From NCBI GenBank assembly GCA_964395915.1, contig CAYNDB010000141.1:1-5563 (forward strand): a stretch of 5,563 nucleotides of DNA, written 5' to 3'. Below are positions 1 through 5,563 of the stretch, one piece after another. This DNA is from CAYNDB01 sp964395915. GTDB taxonomy: Bacteria > Nitrospinota_A > UBA7883 > JAJRTC01. Position numbers and translations under genes: made by a program. Below the pieces are notes generated by a model. That model made no database searches. It was not told where the DNA came from and saw only the letters and a program-made list of their open reading frames with translations. How positions within the stretch are numbered: the stretch's first letter is position 1; each line of letters opens with the position of its first letter.

Positions 1-255
1 ATCCGTATGCTTCACTTCATATTCCGACAGGGCAAACGCCTTGAATGAAAACCCTCTGAATTCCCCCAAGCTGGCGGAGGAAACTTCGCACGATACGCCA
101 TCCAGCCTATCTTCTATAAATTTTTTCTCTTCATTTGAGCCGACGATGATCTCGATAGGCTCATAGTTAAACCTCTGCAACGACCGTACGCACCAGACCG
201 TGAAAATAGCGGAATTTAATCCACTGGATGAAAGTATAATTACAGGTTTTTCCAC
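1..255 (-). CDS. N-terminal part of an unidentified protein, possibly a GT-A type glycosyltransferase; 3' end cut by the window
   Basis: An uninterrupted frame of 85 codons runs from a GTG at 255 off the left edge. It begins VEKPVIILSSSGLNSA, a short beta strand with a small-residue loop, followed by a helix (IFTVWCVRSLQRF), then IEIIVGSNEEKKFI, and ends FKAFALSEYEVKHTD. The pattern of strand, helix, second strand with IIVGS, then a K-x-x-AL-like helix resembles the start of GT-A nucleotide-sugar transferases, in which a DxD motif would come shortly after the point where the window ends. I do not recognise the family with certainty. The gene starts 2 nt after the stop of the methyltransferase gene and has no good ribosome site. 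A TTG at 270, in the same frame and inside the preceding gene, is an alternative start. Codon use is ordinary and no stop interrupts the frame, so it is very probably a real gene. Confidence 0.62.
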   Translation of the reverse strand, partial: MEKPVIILSSSGLNSAIFTVWCVRSLQRFNYEPIEIIVGSNEEKKFIEDRLDGVSCEVSSASLGEFRGFSFKAFALSEYEVKHTD

Positions 256-257
256 GG

Positions 258-1136
258 TTAGTTTTTCCAACTCTCTATGACGTCGATATTTTTTTCGTAA
301 TTGCCATCGAGGATGACGTTTTCGCAGACCCCCTTTGTGAACAAAGATCGGACCGCCTCATCACCGCACAACATGTTAAATCCATTTTTTCCCATGACAG
401 AGCTAAGAGTTGTCAGGTCATAATAGTAAAGATGGGCTATCTGAACAGATGAGAAAAAATTGTTGCTCTTGTTTCTCAAACCGGGAACCTCGACATAAAC
501 AATGGCGTCATCGGCCATAATCTTTTCCGCTTGCTTTAAAAACTTGTCAGGATCGGATATATGTTCAACAAGGTGGCTAAGTATCAGAAGATCGGCCTTC
601 ACCCCCTCGCTCTCCATGGTTTCGACACCTCCGAAAAATGTTTTCACTCCTTTGCTGTTCGCAAGCTTAACGCATCCGGAATCGAACTCGCATCCATACG
701 CCTCTTTTCCACGTTCCTGAAAATATTTCAGGATTCCTCCAGGGCCGCACCCCACCTCCGCGACAACATTTATCTTAGCGTCTGGCCTATGCTTTTCTAT
801 ATATTCGTATATCTTTTTTCCACGTCGATGGCTTCTCATGAAATAGCCATCGTCCATAGGGCTTGCGCCACGGTATAGCGCCCTGTAATCCCGTTCATAA
901 AACTGCCTCAAAGTCTCATCCTCCGGCTTCGGGTTTAGCAGGCCAAGGCCGCACCGCTTGCACAAGGTCACACCTATAGGAAAACCAAATGAATCCCTAT
1001 AAGCTACAGGCTCAAGGTTTTCGGAGCCACACAGGCAGGAGACCACGCTCTCCAGCTTATATTCGCCATTTGAAAATTTACGCTTTACCTTCTTTTGTAT
1101 TAACGATGTTCTCAGCGAGGATAAAAAAGATAGCAT
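258..1136 (-). CDS. Zinc-knuckle SAM-dependent methyltransferase (Methyltransf_23-like)
   Basis: A 292-residue protein. After a basic N-terminus it has a metal-knuckle-like segment, SCLCGS (33-38) paired with LCKRCGLGLLNPKP (58-71), giving Cys34, Cys36, Cys59 and Cys62. This type of segment precedes many sugar or lipid-linked methyltransferase domains in polysaccharide clusters, including NDP-hexose C-methyltransferase-like proteins. The Rossmann methyltransferase core follows: EVGCGPGG (127-134) is motif I, CEFD (149-152) supplies the acidic residue, and SHLVEHISDPDKFL (187-200) and VEVPGL (215-220) are typical of the family. The acceptor cannot be read from the sequence; a sugar hydroxyl, amine or carbon of the surface glycan is likely from context. 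It starts 9 nt after the stop of the preceding gene, with GGGA directly against the ATG and no properly spaced ribosome site, so its translation may depend on the upstream gene. The next gene begins 2 nt after its TAA stop. Confidence 0.87.
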   Translation of the reverse strand: MLSFLSSLRTSLIQKKVKRKFSNGEYKLESVVSCLCGSENLEPVAYRDSFGFPIGVTLCKRCGLGLLNPKPEDETLRQFYERDYRALYRGASPMDDGYFMRSHRRGKKIYEYIEKHRPDAKINVVAEVGCGPGGILKYFQERGKEAYGCEFDSGCVKLANSKGVKTFFGGVETMESEGVKADLLILSHLVEHISDPDKFLKQAEKIMADDAIVYVEVPGLRNKSNNFFSSVQIAHLYYYDLTTLSSVMGKNGFNMLCGDEAVRSLFTKGVCENVILDGNYEKNIDVIESWKN

Positions 1137-1145
1137 TCCCGAATA

Positions 1146-2507
1146 TTATTTTTCAGCCGAGCTTAGAAACCAGAAAGCGTTATCAAACCATTTATAAACG
1201 TCGCTTTCGGTGAACCGTCCTTCGTTAACAAGCTGTTTTGCCAAAGGGTACGAAAGGAGCTTGTCACGATGGATTGTTTGCCGAGCCACTACCGGAATCT
1301 CCATCTCACCATCGCAATGCCTGTCCGCGTAATTGGAGAGCGCCCCCATCCTCCGGTTGCCATCTATATATTGGAAAACAGAGCCCAACTCCGGATGAAC
1401 CAGCTCAAAGCCAGGGATAGGAGTTGAGCCATGATTAAAACCTTTCTCAAATATAGAATCGAATACTTTTAAGGTGTCTTGCAAAACAGCGTCAAACCCC
1501 CGTTTGCGTTGTTGCGTTTCATTATCCGCAATGGCTCTTTCTTTTAAACTCCATGGGACGACCCAGTATACAGGCTCTCTCTCAAGCCCTTTCGGCGGAT
1601 GCGCCACCGCTTCATCGTTCCAATTGGTTTGGGCGGTACGCAGTTTATAGTATTTTGTTTGCGCGACATCAAACCCGTTTCGTCCTTTTTGAGAGTATAA
1701 ATCCGCAACTTCCCTTTCCGCGCTTTTATTGGCTGGCAAAAAATATTTATTAATCATCCGTGAAATCGGAAAAGTTTTGTATGGATTATAGCGGGGCGAC
1801 TCGGTCAAAAGTATATAGCCACGCGCATGATCGTAGCTGGTCTCATTTACGATGGAAAGCCCCGCCCCTTCCACCAGCGCTTTAAGAGATCCGATCCCCT
1901 TGCCCCTCCCACCATCTTCAAGAGGGTTGCCCTGAAACAAGATATATCGGGATATTGTGGAGACTCTTTTTATCGTGTTTACCTGAAGTTCGGTAACTTG
2001 ATCGCGTGAAAGGTGAGAGTATTCCTCGGTTTTACCGATATGGTATATGACCAGAAGCATGAGAGCGAGATCGAAATATCCCAGCCCTTCGTAATTAAAA
2101 TCCTCCATTGGCCCTTGATAGATTCGCACCGGGTAGCGCCTGTCATGAAGCTTCGAAAAAGTTTTTGCGACAAACTGCGCCTGCTCAAAATAATGATCGT
2201 CTTTTTCCACGCCAACCACTTCGCGCGCGCCACGCTGCGCAACCTCGTTAATAAAAAGTCCGGCGTTGCAACCGATGTCGAGAACCCGTTTTCCTTTGAG
2301 AGAAAATGGCAGATTCGGTTCGATAAATTCCCGCCATTTTGCGATTCCTCTATCGAGAGAGCTTTTCCGAAAGCTGGCTCCTGTTTTATCAGTCGCCGGA
2401 GTGCGAAGCCCGTAGCCGAAATCGACCGGCTGGTACCATGAGCGCAGTCGATTGATTTCATCAACAAGCCCGCCACGGGCTTTGATATGCCTTAAAAGGC
2501 GAGTCAT
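1146..2507 (-). CDS. Two-domain protein: CmoB-like SAM methyltransferase plus ParB/sulfiredoxin-like C-terminal domain
   Basis: I chose the ATG at 2507 (453 residues). A TTG three codons earlier (2516) is possible, but an AGG sits 11 nt before the ATG and only 2 nt before the TTG. The N-terminal ~240 residues look like a class I SAM methyltransferase. SWYQPVDFGYGLRTP near 23-37 recalls the WYH-leader of CmoB/DUF1698-type enzymes, VLDIGCNAG (75-83) is the SAM-binding motif I, and VGVEKD (98-103) holds the acidic ribose-binding residue. After a linker (~240-310) comes a second domain containing YWVVPWSL (~314-321), a helical stretch, and YIDGNRRMGAL (~380-390), which resembles the DGxxR box of ParB/sulfiredoxin-fold domains. 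That fold includes nucleases, CTPases and the ADP-dependent serine kinase SerK; which activity applies here is unknown. No DNA-binding helix-turn-helix region is evident, so a partition role is unlikely. It is probably a tailoring enzyme for the glycan. The methyltransferase call is firm; the C-terminal assignment is tentative. Confidence 0.83.
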   Translation of the reverse strand: MTRLLRHIKARGGLVDEINRLRSWYQPVDFGYGLRTPATDKTGASFRKSSLDRGIAKWREFIEPNLPFSLKGKRVLDIGCNAGLFINEVAQRGAREVVGVEKDDHYFEQAQFVAKTFSKLHDRRYPVRIYQGPMEDFNYEGLGYFDLALMLLVIYHIGKTEEYSHLSRDQVTELQVNTIKRVSTISRYILFQGNPLEDGGRGKGIGSLKALVEGAGLSIVNETSYDHARGYILLTESPRYNPYKTFPISRMINKYFLPANKSAEREVADLYSQKGRNGFDVAQTKYYKLRTAQTNWNDEAVAHPPKGLEREPVYWVVPWSLKERAIADNETQQRKRGFDAVLQDTLKVFDSIFEKGFNHGSTPIPGFELVHPELGSVFQYIDGNRRMGALSNYADRHCDGEMEIPVVARQTIHRDKLLSYPLAKQLVNEGRFTESDVYKWFDNAFWFLSSAEK

Positions 2508-2573
2508 TACACCCAAAGCCTGTTTGATGAAAACTTTTCCTTAGTTAGCGCTATGGAAAATTGGATTAAAGAA

Positions 2574-3227
2574 TCAGGAGAGTAATTCATTGAAGCTATT
2601 AATTACGTAAATGTTTTTCCCTTTAAAGTATTCTTCCCAGTTTTCAAATTCCGAATAATTCGACATAAACAAAAAATCAATTTCAAATTTGGACGCCGAT
2701 TCATAATCGAGCTTGCTATCTCCTATAAACAGAGCCGGCCGTATAAGATTGTTAGAATCCACTTCATGTTTTAATATACTTTCTTTTGTATCTGGGCTTC
2801 CAAAAATTGAATCGAAATAAACATCCAGCCCTCTAATGGCGAAAACCTTCCTTAGCTCCTCCTGGCTTCCTCCAGAAACAATTATTTTCCGGACTCCCGC
2901 AGGAAGAGATTCCAAAAACTCACGCGCCCCTTCCGTTTCCGGGCAAGAAATTAATTTTTGTTTTACCAAATCACCAAATTTACTGATACAGCTTTCAAGC
3001 TCTTTATCGAAGTCGCTTTTGTCCAAAATAGTCTCAAAAAAATATCGAAACTTTTCAAAACGTGACACACCTCCATTATCCATATGGTAGCGAACCAGCA
3101 AATCGGCCATTTCTTTACCATACGGCAAGGCCACTTCAAAAAAGGCGTCTGTTTTTAGCTGATTGGAGTCAAGGATAACGCCATCGCAATCGAATATCCA
3201 GGTGTTATAGCTCATGGTGTCTATCAC
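2574..3227 (-). CDS. HAD-superfamily hydrolase, probable sugar-phosphate phosphatase
   Basis: A 217-residue HAD protein with all core motifs. Motif I is FDCDGVILDS at 12-21, with Asp13 the expected nucleophile and Asp15 the acid/base. Motif II is IIVSGGS with Ser118. A lysine near 148-153 probably serves as motif III, and GDSKLD (169-174) is motif IV with Asp170 and Asp174 for magnesium. Residues ~21-95 between motifs I and II form a helical C1 cap, as in the beta-phosphoglucomutase/phosphoglycolate phosphatase type. KdsC, the Kdo-8-phosphate phosphatase, lacks such a cap, so this is not a KdsC orthologue even if it plays a similar role. Sitting between a CMP-sugar synthetase and methyltransferases, it most likely dephosphorylates a sugar-phosphate intermediate; the substrate is inference, and a mutase activity is possible. 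The GTG start overlaps the upstream stop as GTGA and has GGAG 6 nt before it. An ATG four codons downstream (3215) is the alternative start but lies 18 nt from that site. Confidence 0.88.
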   Translation of the reverse strand: MIDTMSYNTWIFDCDGVILDSNQLKTDAFFEVALPYGKEMADLLVRYHMDNGGVSRFEKFRYFFETILDKSDFDKELESCISKFGDLVKQKLISCPETEGAREFLESLPAGVRKIIVSGGSQEELRKVFAIRGLDVYFDSIFGSPDTKESILKHEVDSNNLIRPALFIGDSKLDYESASKFEIDFLFMSNYSEFENWEEYFKGKNIYVINSFNELLS

Positions 3228-3961
3228 ATCCCTCTCCGTTTCATCTCAGCTTCCACGGTGGCCACATCCTCTTTTACATCTACAGCGTATGAGCTTTCTA
3301 CAAATGGGACCATTCTTACCTGAACACCCAGATCGAAATATCTCAAGATTTCAATATCCTCATATCCTTCCACCTGGCTCTTTTGTTTACACTCCCCAAA
3401 TACTTTTAGCTCGTCTTTATTAAAAGCGTATATGCAGACTTGCTTCCAATATTTTTCAGGCATATTGGAATCCGACTTGTGCCCGGGAATGGCGGCTCTC
3501 GACATATATATGAGCCTATTTTTCGAGTTTGCGACAACTTTGGGTATGTTTACATTTTCAGGATTTTCATTTTCGCCAAGCTCACACATTCCGCATATAA
3601 CCTCATCCGGATAGAGCTTTTTTGTTTCAATAACTTTCTGTATATTCCTTGGATCCACCAGAGGCTCGTCACCCTGAACGTTAATATATATGTCCGCGTC
3701 TATTTCCATTGAAGCAAAATATAACCTGTCCGTTCCTGTCAAAGCCTCCTGGGGGGTCATGATCGCTTTATATCCATTTTCCTGGACAAGATCGAATATA
3801 CGGTCGTCATCTGTCGCAACAAATACATTTTCCTTCACAACCGCTTTTGAAGAAGCTTCTAGAACCCAGATGATCATAGGTTTACCGGCAATTAATGTCA
3901 GAGGTTTACCGGGAAACCGGCTCGATTTATAGCGGGCTGGGATAATGAGCGCAATATCCAT
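3224..3961 (-). CDS. KdsB-like CMP-sugar (3-deoxy-ulosonate) cytidylyltransferase
   Basis: This 245-residue protein has the length and motif order of 3-deoxy-manno-octulosonate cytidylyltransferases, which make a CMP-sugar from CTP and a ulosonic acid in the cytoplasm. Visible motifs are the nucleotide-binding IPARYKSSRFPGKP at 7-20, ATDDDR at 49-54, GTDRL at 76-80, VQGDEP at 95-100, SRAAIP at 154-159 and YAVDVKED at 225-232. By analogy with KdsB, Asp98 and Asp228 would bind the catalytic magnesium. The region YEDIEILRYFDLG (200-212) takes the place of the EHIEMLEQLR-type segment of housekeeping KdsB, and overall similarity seems moderate, so this is probably a cluster-specific paralogue for a related sugar acid; I give no gene symbol. 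The ATG start is preceded only by a weak AAG-type ribosome site. Its TGA stop overlaps the next gene's GTG by 4 nt, which suggests translational coupling. NeuA-type activity on a nonulosonate is the main alternative. Confidence 0.88.
   Translation of the reverse strand: MDIALIIPARYKSSRFPGKPLTLIAGKPMIIWVLEASSKAVVKENVFVATDDDRIFDLVQENGYKAIMTPQEALTGTDRLYFASMEIDADIYINVQGDEPLVDPRNIQKVIETKKLYPDEVICGMCELGENENPENVNIPKVVANSKNRLIYMSRAAIPGHKSDSNMPEKYWKQVCIYAFNKDELKVFGECKQKSQVEGYEDIEILRYFDLGVQVRMVPFVESSYAVDVKEDVATVEAEMKRRGM
3230..3237 (-). promoter_or_regulatory. Ribosome binding site deciding the GTG start of the HAD gene
   Basis: On the minus strand GGAGAGGG lies within the last codons of the cytidylyltransferase gene. 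Its GGAG core ends 6 nt before the GTG at 3227 but 18 nt before the downstream ATG at 3215, so it favours the GTG. It is the clearest Shine-Dalgarno match in the window; the other starts have weak sites. Confidence 0.55.
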
Positions 3962-4001
3962 CTTTTATCTTGATAACGGAATTGAAAACGTTCTTGTATA
4001 A

Positions 4002-5563
4002 TTATAAATCAGGTGAGTATATGGAAGTCTGCTCCATCGGATATGTGGTGGGAGTCACCGAAACCAGAGGCGCGCCTCCGGCGAATTCCTCGTATCGCTC
4101 CAATAGTTTTCCCATTATATTTTGTCTCGGGTCACCATGGCTATATCCGTCAAATCCTGCCATGAGCGCTTTTTTTGCTCCTCCAGCGGACGCTATGGCC
4201 AGAACATATGCGACAACCAGTGGATATGGTATTGTGCATCCTGTTGAAGTCACGTCAAAAACTCCCTCGTTGACCTTCATTCCAAAATCTAAAACCTCTA
4301 TCCCCTTGGTGTTCTTTAATACAGGCTCATCCAGCGAGCCGATCGGAATAATCAAAGGCCTTTTCAAAGATTTATATTTATCGGCATCCATCAGGACTCT
4401 TATCTTGTGGCATGCCGCATAGGCTGTCACAAGCTCCGGTGGAAAAAGGTTATTTACATTAAGGCATATCACAACAGGTTTTTCCCTCTCGACATAATTT
4501 ACAAGACCGCTCAAGTGTTTTTCAACCCCAGGGCCAGACCCTATGACTAAAACATTTCTATTTTCGGCAAATCCTTTGGCGGACCAGGCTCCGTCGCTCG
4601 ACTTATGTTGTCCGATCATGGCAAGCTGAAAGTTTTCGTCAGAATAGGATGCCGCTCCGGAGTCCCTCAGATATTCAAGAGCCGAAATTACGTGGTGCGC
4701 GTCATATCTTTCATGGCTCAGCATCTCCTGGACATAGGTTGGGTGAACCTCATACATGGCGGACAAATGATACAGTAGATTGGATCCCCATTTATACTTT
4801 TCCCGAAGCTTTTCAAAATACTCAATCACGAGGGGAAACACGGCATCTGGGTTGTATTCTTCGATATTCCTTTGGATAAGCTCGAGAAGTATTAGTTCTG
4901 TTTTGGCATTGCCAGCCCCCCTCCCGATACCCATGATGGTTCCGTCAAGCCATGTCGCGCCATTGTCAAAAGCTTTCATGGTGTTCACTAAGGCTGTCCC
5001 CATATTGTCATGAGTGTGAACGCCTATAAGCGTCCCCCAGCTAGATGATATCGCTTCAATAGTGTGTACGATTGATTCGACGCTCATATTACCGAAAGAA
5101 TCGGCAAAATAAAGAACATCAACTGCGTCAGACTTTGCTATATTTAACGCGGCTTCGGAAATTTGTTCAAAACTCTTTCCACCGGCTTGCATCAGGTTTA
5201 CGGTAACGAAATATCCCAGTTCCTTTAACCTTGTTACTATGGGGCCCAGTTGATCGATATTCGCAAAATGGGTCGCAACACGAACAAAGTCGACCGGTGA
5301 TTCCGATGACTTTACAAACAACTTATCCACTCCGGCTGCTGGGCCGTCTGGATATTTAATCATATCGCTGGCGTTTATCATCACCCCTGCAAGAGCGTTT
5401 TTCGGCAGGTCCAGAGTTTCCAGATAATCATCAGTGCAATACGCAAAAGGACCGTAAAATTTGTTTTGAGGGAAATATCTGAAGCCAAGCTCGATAGCGT
5501 CCACTTTGGCGGATTCCATGGCTTTTAAGTATGCGGTCACTATTTCCTCGGGAAAATCCCAAT
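4002..5563 (-). CDS. HMGL-type (DmpG-like) aldolase fused to a DUF115/GT42-like C-terminal domain; 5' end cut by the window
   Basis: The frame is open to the right edge: before the GTG at 5540 it still encodes WDFPEEI, a stretch that in this family follows the N-terminal TLRDGG motif. The GTG is therefore internal and the true start lies outside the window. 519 residues are visible, numbered here from that Trp. The N-terminal ~320 residues form a DRE-TIM metallolyase barrel: ELGFR near 24-28, ADSFGNM at 153-159, the metal-binding HTHDN with His182 and His184, and the GIGRGAGN signature at 211-218. A helical region with HPTYVQEML follows. The last ~190 residues are a separate Rossmann-like domain with IGSGPG at 340-345, LMAGFDGY at 466-473 and TPTTYP at 503-508, resembling DUF115/MptE and GT42 sialyltransferase-type proteins. 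Known family members cleave or form 4-hydroxy-2-oxo acids using pyruvate and a divalent metal. Condensing pyruvate with a sugar aldehyde here is inference. The first metal ligand (Asp of RDGG) is off-window. A 40-nt gap separates it from the cytidylyltransferase. Confidence 0.87.
   Translation of the reverse strand, partial: WDFPEEIVTAYLKAMESAKVDAIELGFRYFPQNKFYGPFAYCTDDYLETLDLPKNALAGVMINASDMIKYPDGPAAGVDKLFVKSSESPVDFVRVATHFANIDQLGPIVTRLKELGYFVTVNLMQAGGKSFEQISEAALNIAKSDAVDVLYFADSFGNMSVESIVHTIEAISSSWGTLIGVHTHDNMGTALVNTMKAFDNGATWLDGTIMGIGRGAGNAKTELILLELIQRNIEEYNPDAVFPLVIEYFEKLREKYKWGSNLLYHLSAMYEVHPTYVQEMLSHERYDAHHVISALEYLRDSGAASYSDENFQLAMIGQHKSSDGAWSAKGFAENRNVLVIGSGPGVEKHLSGLVNYVEREKPVVICLNVNNLFPPELVTAYAACHKIRVLMDADKYKSLKRPLIIPIGSLDEPVLKNTKGIEVLDFGMKVNEGVFDVTSTGCTIPYPLVVAYVLAIASAGGAKKALMAGFDGYSHGDPRQNIMGKLLERYEEFAGGAPLVSVTPTTYPMEQTSIYSPDL

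Noticed and set aside
2013..2441. Plus-strand frame of 142 codons
   Set aside because: It lies wholly opposite the methyltransferase gene, whose protein has clear motifs; the plus-strand translation shows no recognisable domain and has no promoter or ribosome site.
1979..2476. Minus-strand frame of 165 codons in a different register from the methyltransferase gene
   Set aside because: It overlaps the real methyltransferase region, including the VLDIGCNAG motif in the true frame; its own translation shows no domain.
1146..2507. Reading the two-domain protein as a chromosome-partition ParB or as tRNA-modifying CmoB
   Set aside because: It lacks a visible helix-turn-helix region and parS context, and the methyltransferase half is only distantly CmoB-like and sits in a glycan cluster.
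2535..2560. Inverted repeat TTTTCC...GGAAAA around the palindrome TAGCGCTA in the gap between the HAD and methyltransferase genes
   Set aside because: The outer arms are only 6 bp, AT-rich and 14 nt apart, and the inner palindrome is not concentric with them. No U-tract follows directly, so it is not a convincing terminator or operator.
2574..3227. Naming the HAD gene kdsC
   Set aside because: KdsC enzymes are short and lack a cap domain; this protein has a helical cap of about 75 residues after motif I and belongs to another HAD subfamily.
3997..4006. TATAATTATA palindrome at the end of the aldolase gene, considered as a -10 box or operator
   Set aside because: No acceptable -35 hexamer lies at the right distance on the minus strand, and short AT-rich palindromes are expected by chance.
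3970..4422. Plus-strand frame of 150 codons opposite the aldolase C-terminal domain
   Set aside because: A shadow of a well-supported gene on the other strand, with no recognisable domain.

Overview
The window lies inside a single gene cluster read entirely from the minus strand; the order below is the order of transcription, from high to low coordinates. Six genes are visible, two of them cut by the window edges: (1) an HMGL-type aldolase fused to a Rossmann-like C-terminal domain (5' end missing), (2) a KdsB-like CMP-sugar synthetase, (3) a HAD-family phosphatase, (4) a SAM methyltransferase fused to a ParB/sulfiredoxin-like domain, (5) a second SAM methyltransferase with an N-terminal zinc knuckle, and (6) the start of a protein that may be a glycosyltransferase (3' end missing). 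Spacing is tight throughout: 40 nt, a 4-nt overlap, about 66 nt, 9 nt and 2 nt. One operon is therefore likely. No promoter, convincing terminator, RNA gene, CRISPR array or mobile element is visible, and no non-coding stretch exceeds about 70 nt.

The gene content is that of a bacterial surface-polysaccharide locus (O-antigen, capsule or flagellar glycan). GC content looks moderate (roughly the mid-40s per cent, by eye). Together with the low-identity, variable-locus type genes this fits an environmental Gram-negative bacterium, but nothing here fixes the species or phylum. The KdsB-like enzyme suggests a CMP-activated acidic sugar.

The most interesting reading is functional. DmpG-type HMGL aldolases make and cleave 4-hydroxy-2-oxo acids from pyruvate and an aldehyde, and 3-deoxy-2-ulosonic acids such as Kdo are chemically 4-hydroxy-2-oxo acids. 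An aldolase, a HAD phosphatase and a CMP-ulosonate synthetase side by side could therefore be a pyruvate-aldolase version of the Kdo or nonulosonate pathway, replacing the usual PEP-dependent synthase (KdsA/NeuB type). The aldolase also carries a C-terminal domain resembling the DUF115/MptE and GT42 sialyltransferase group, a fold that includes CMP-sugar-dependent enzymes. The two methyltransferases could decorate the product. This is inference from domain content and adjacency; the sequence alone does not establish the substrate.
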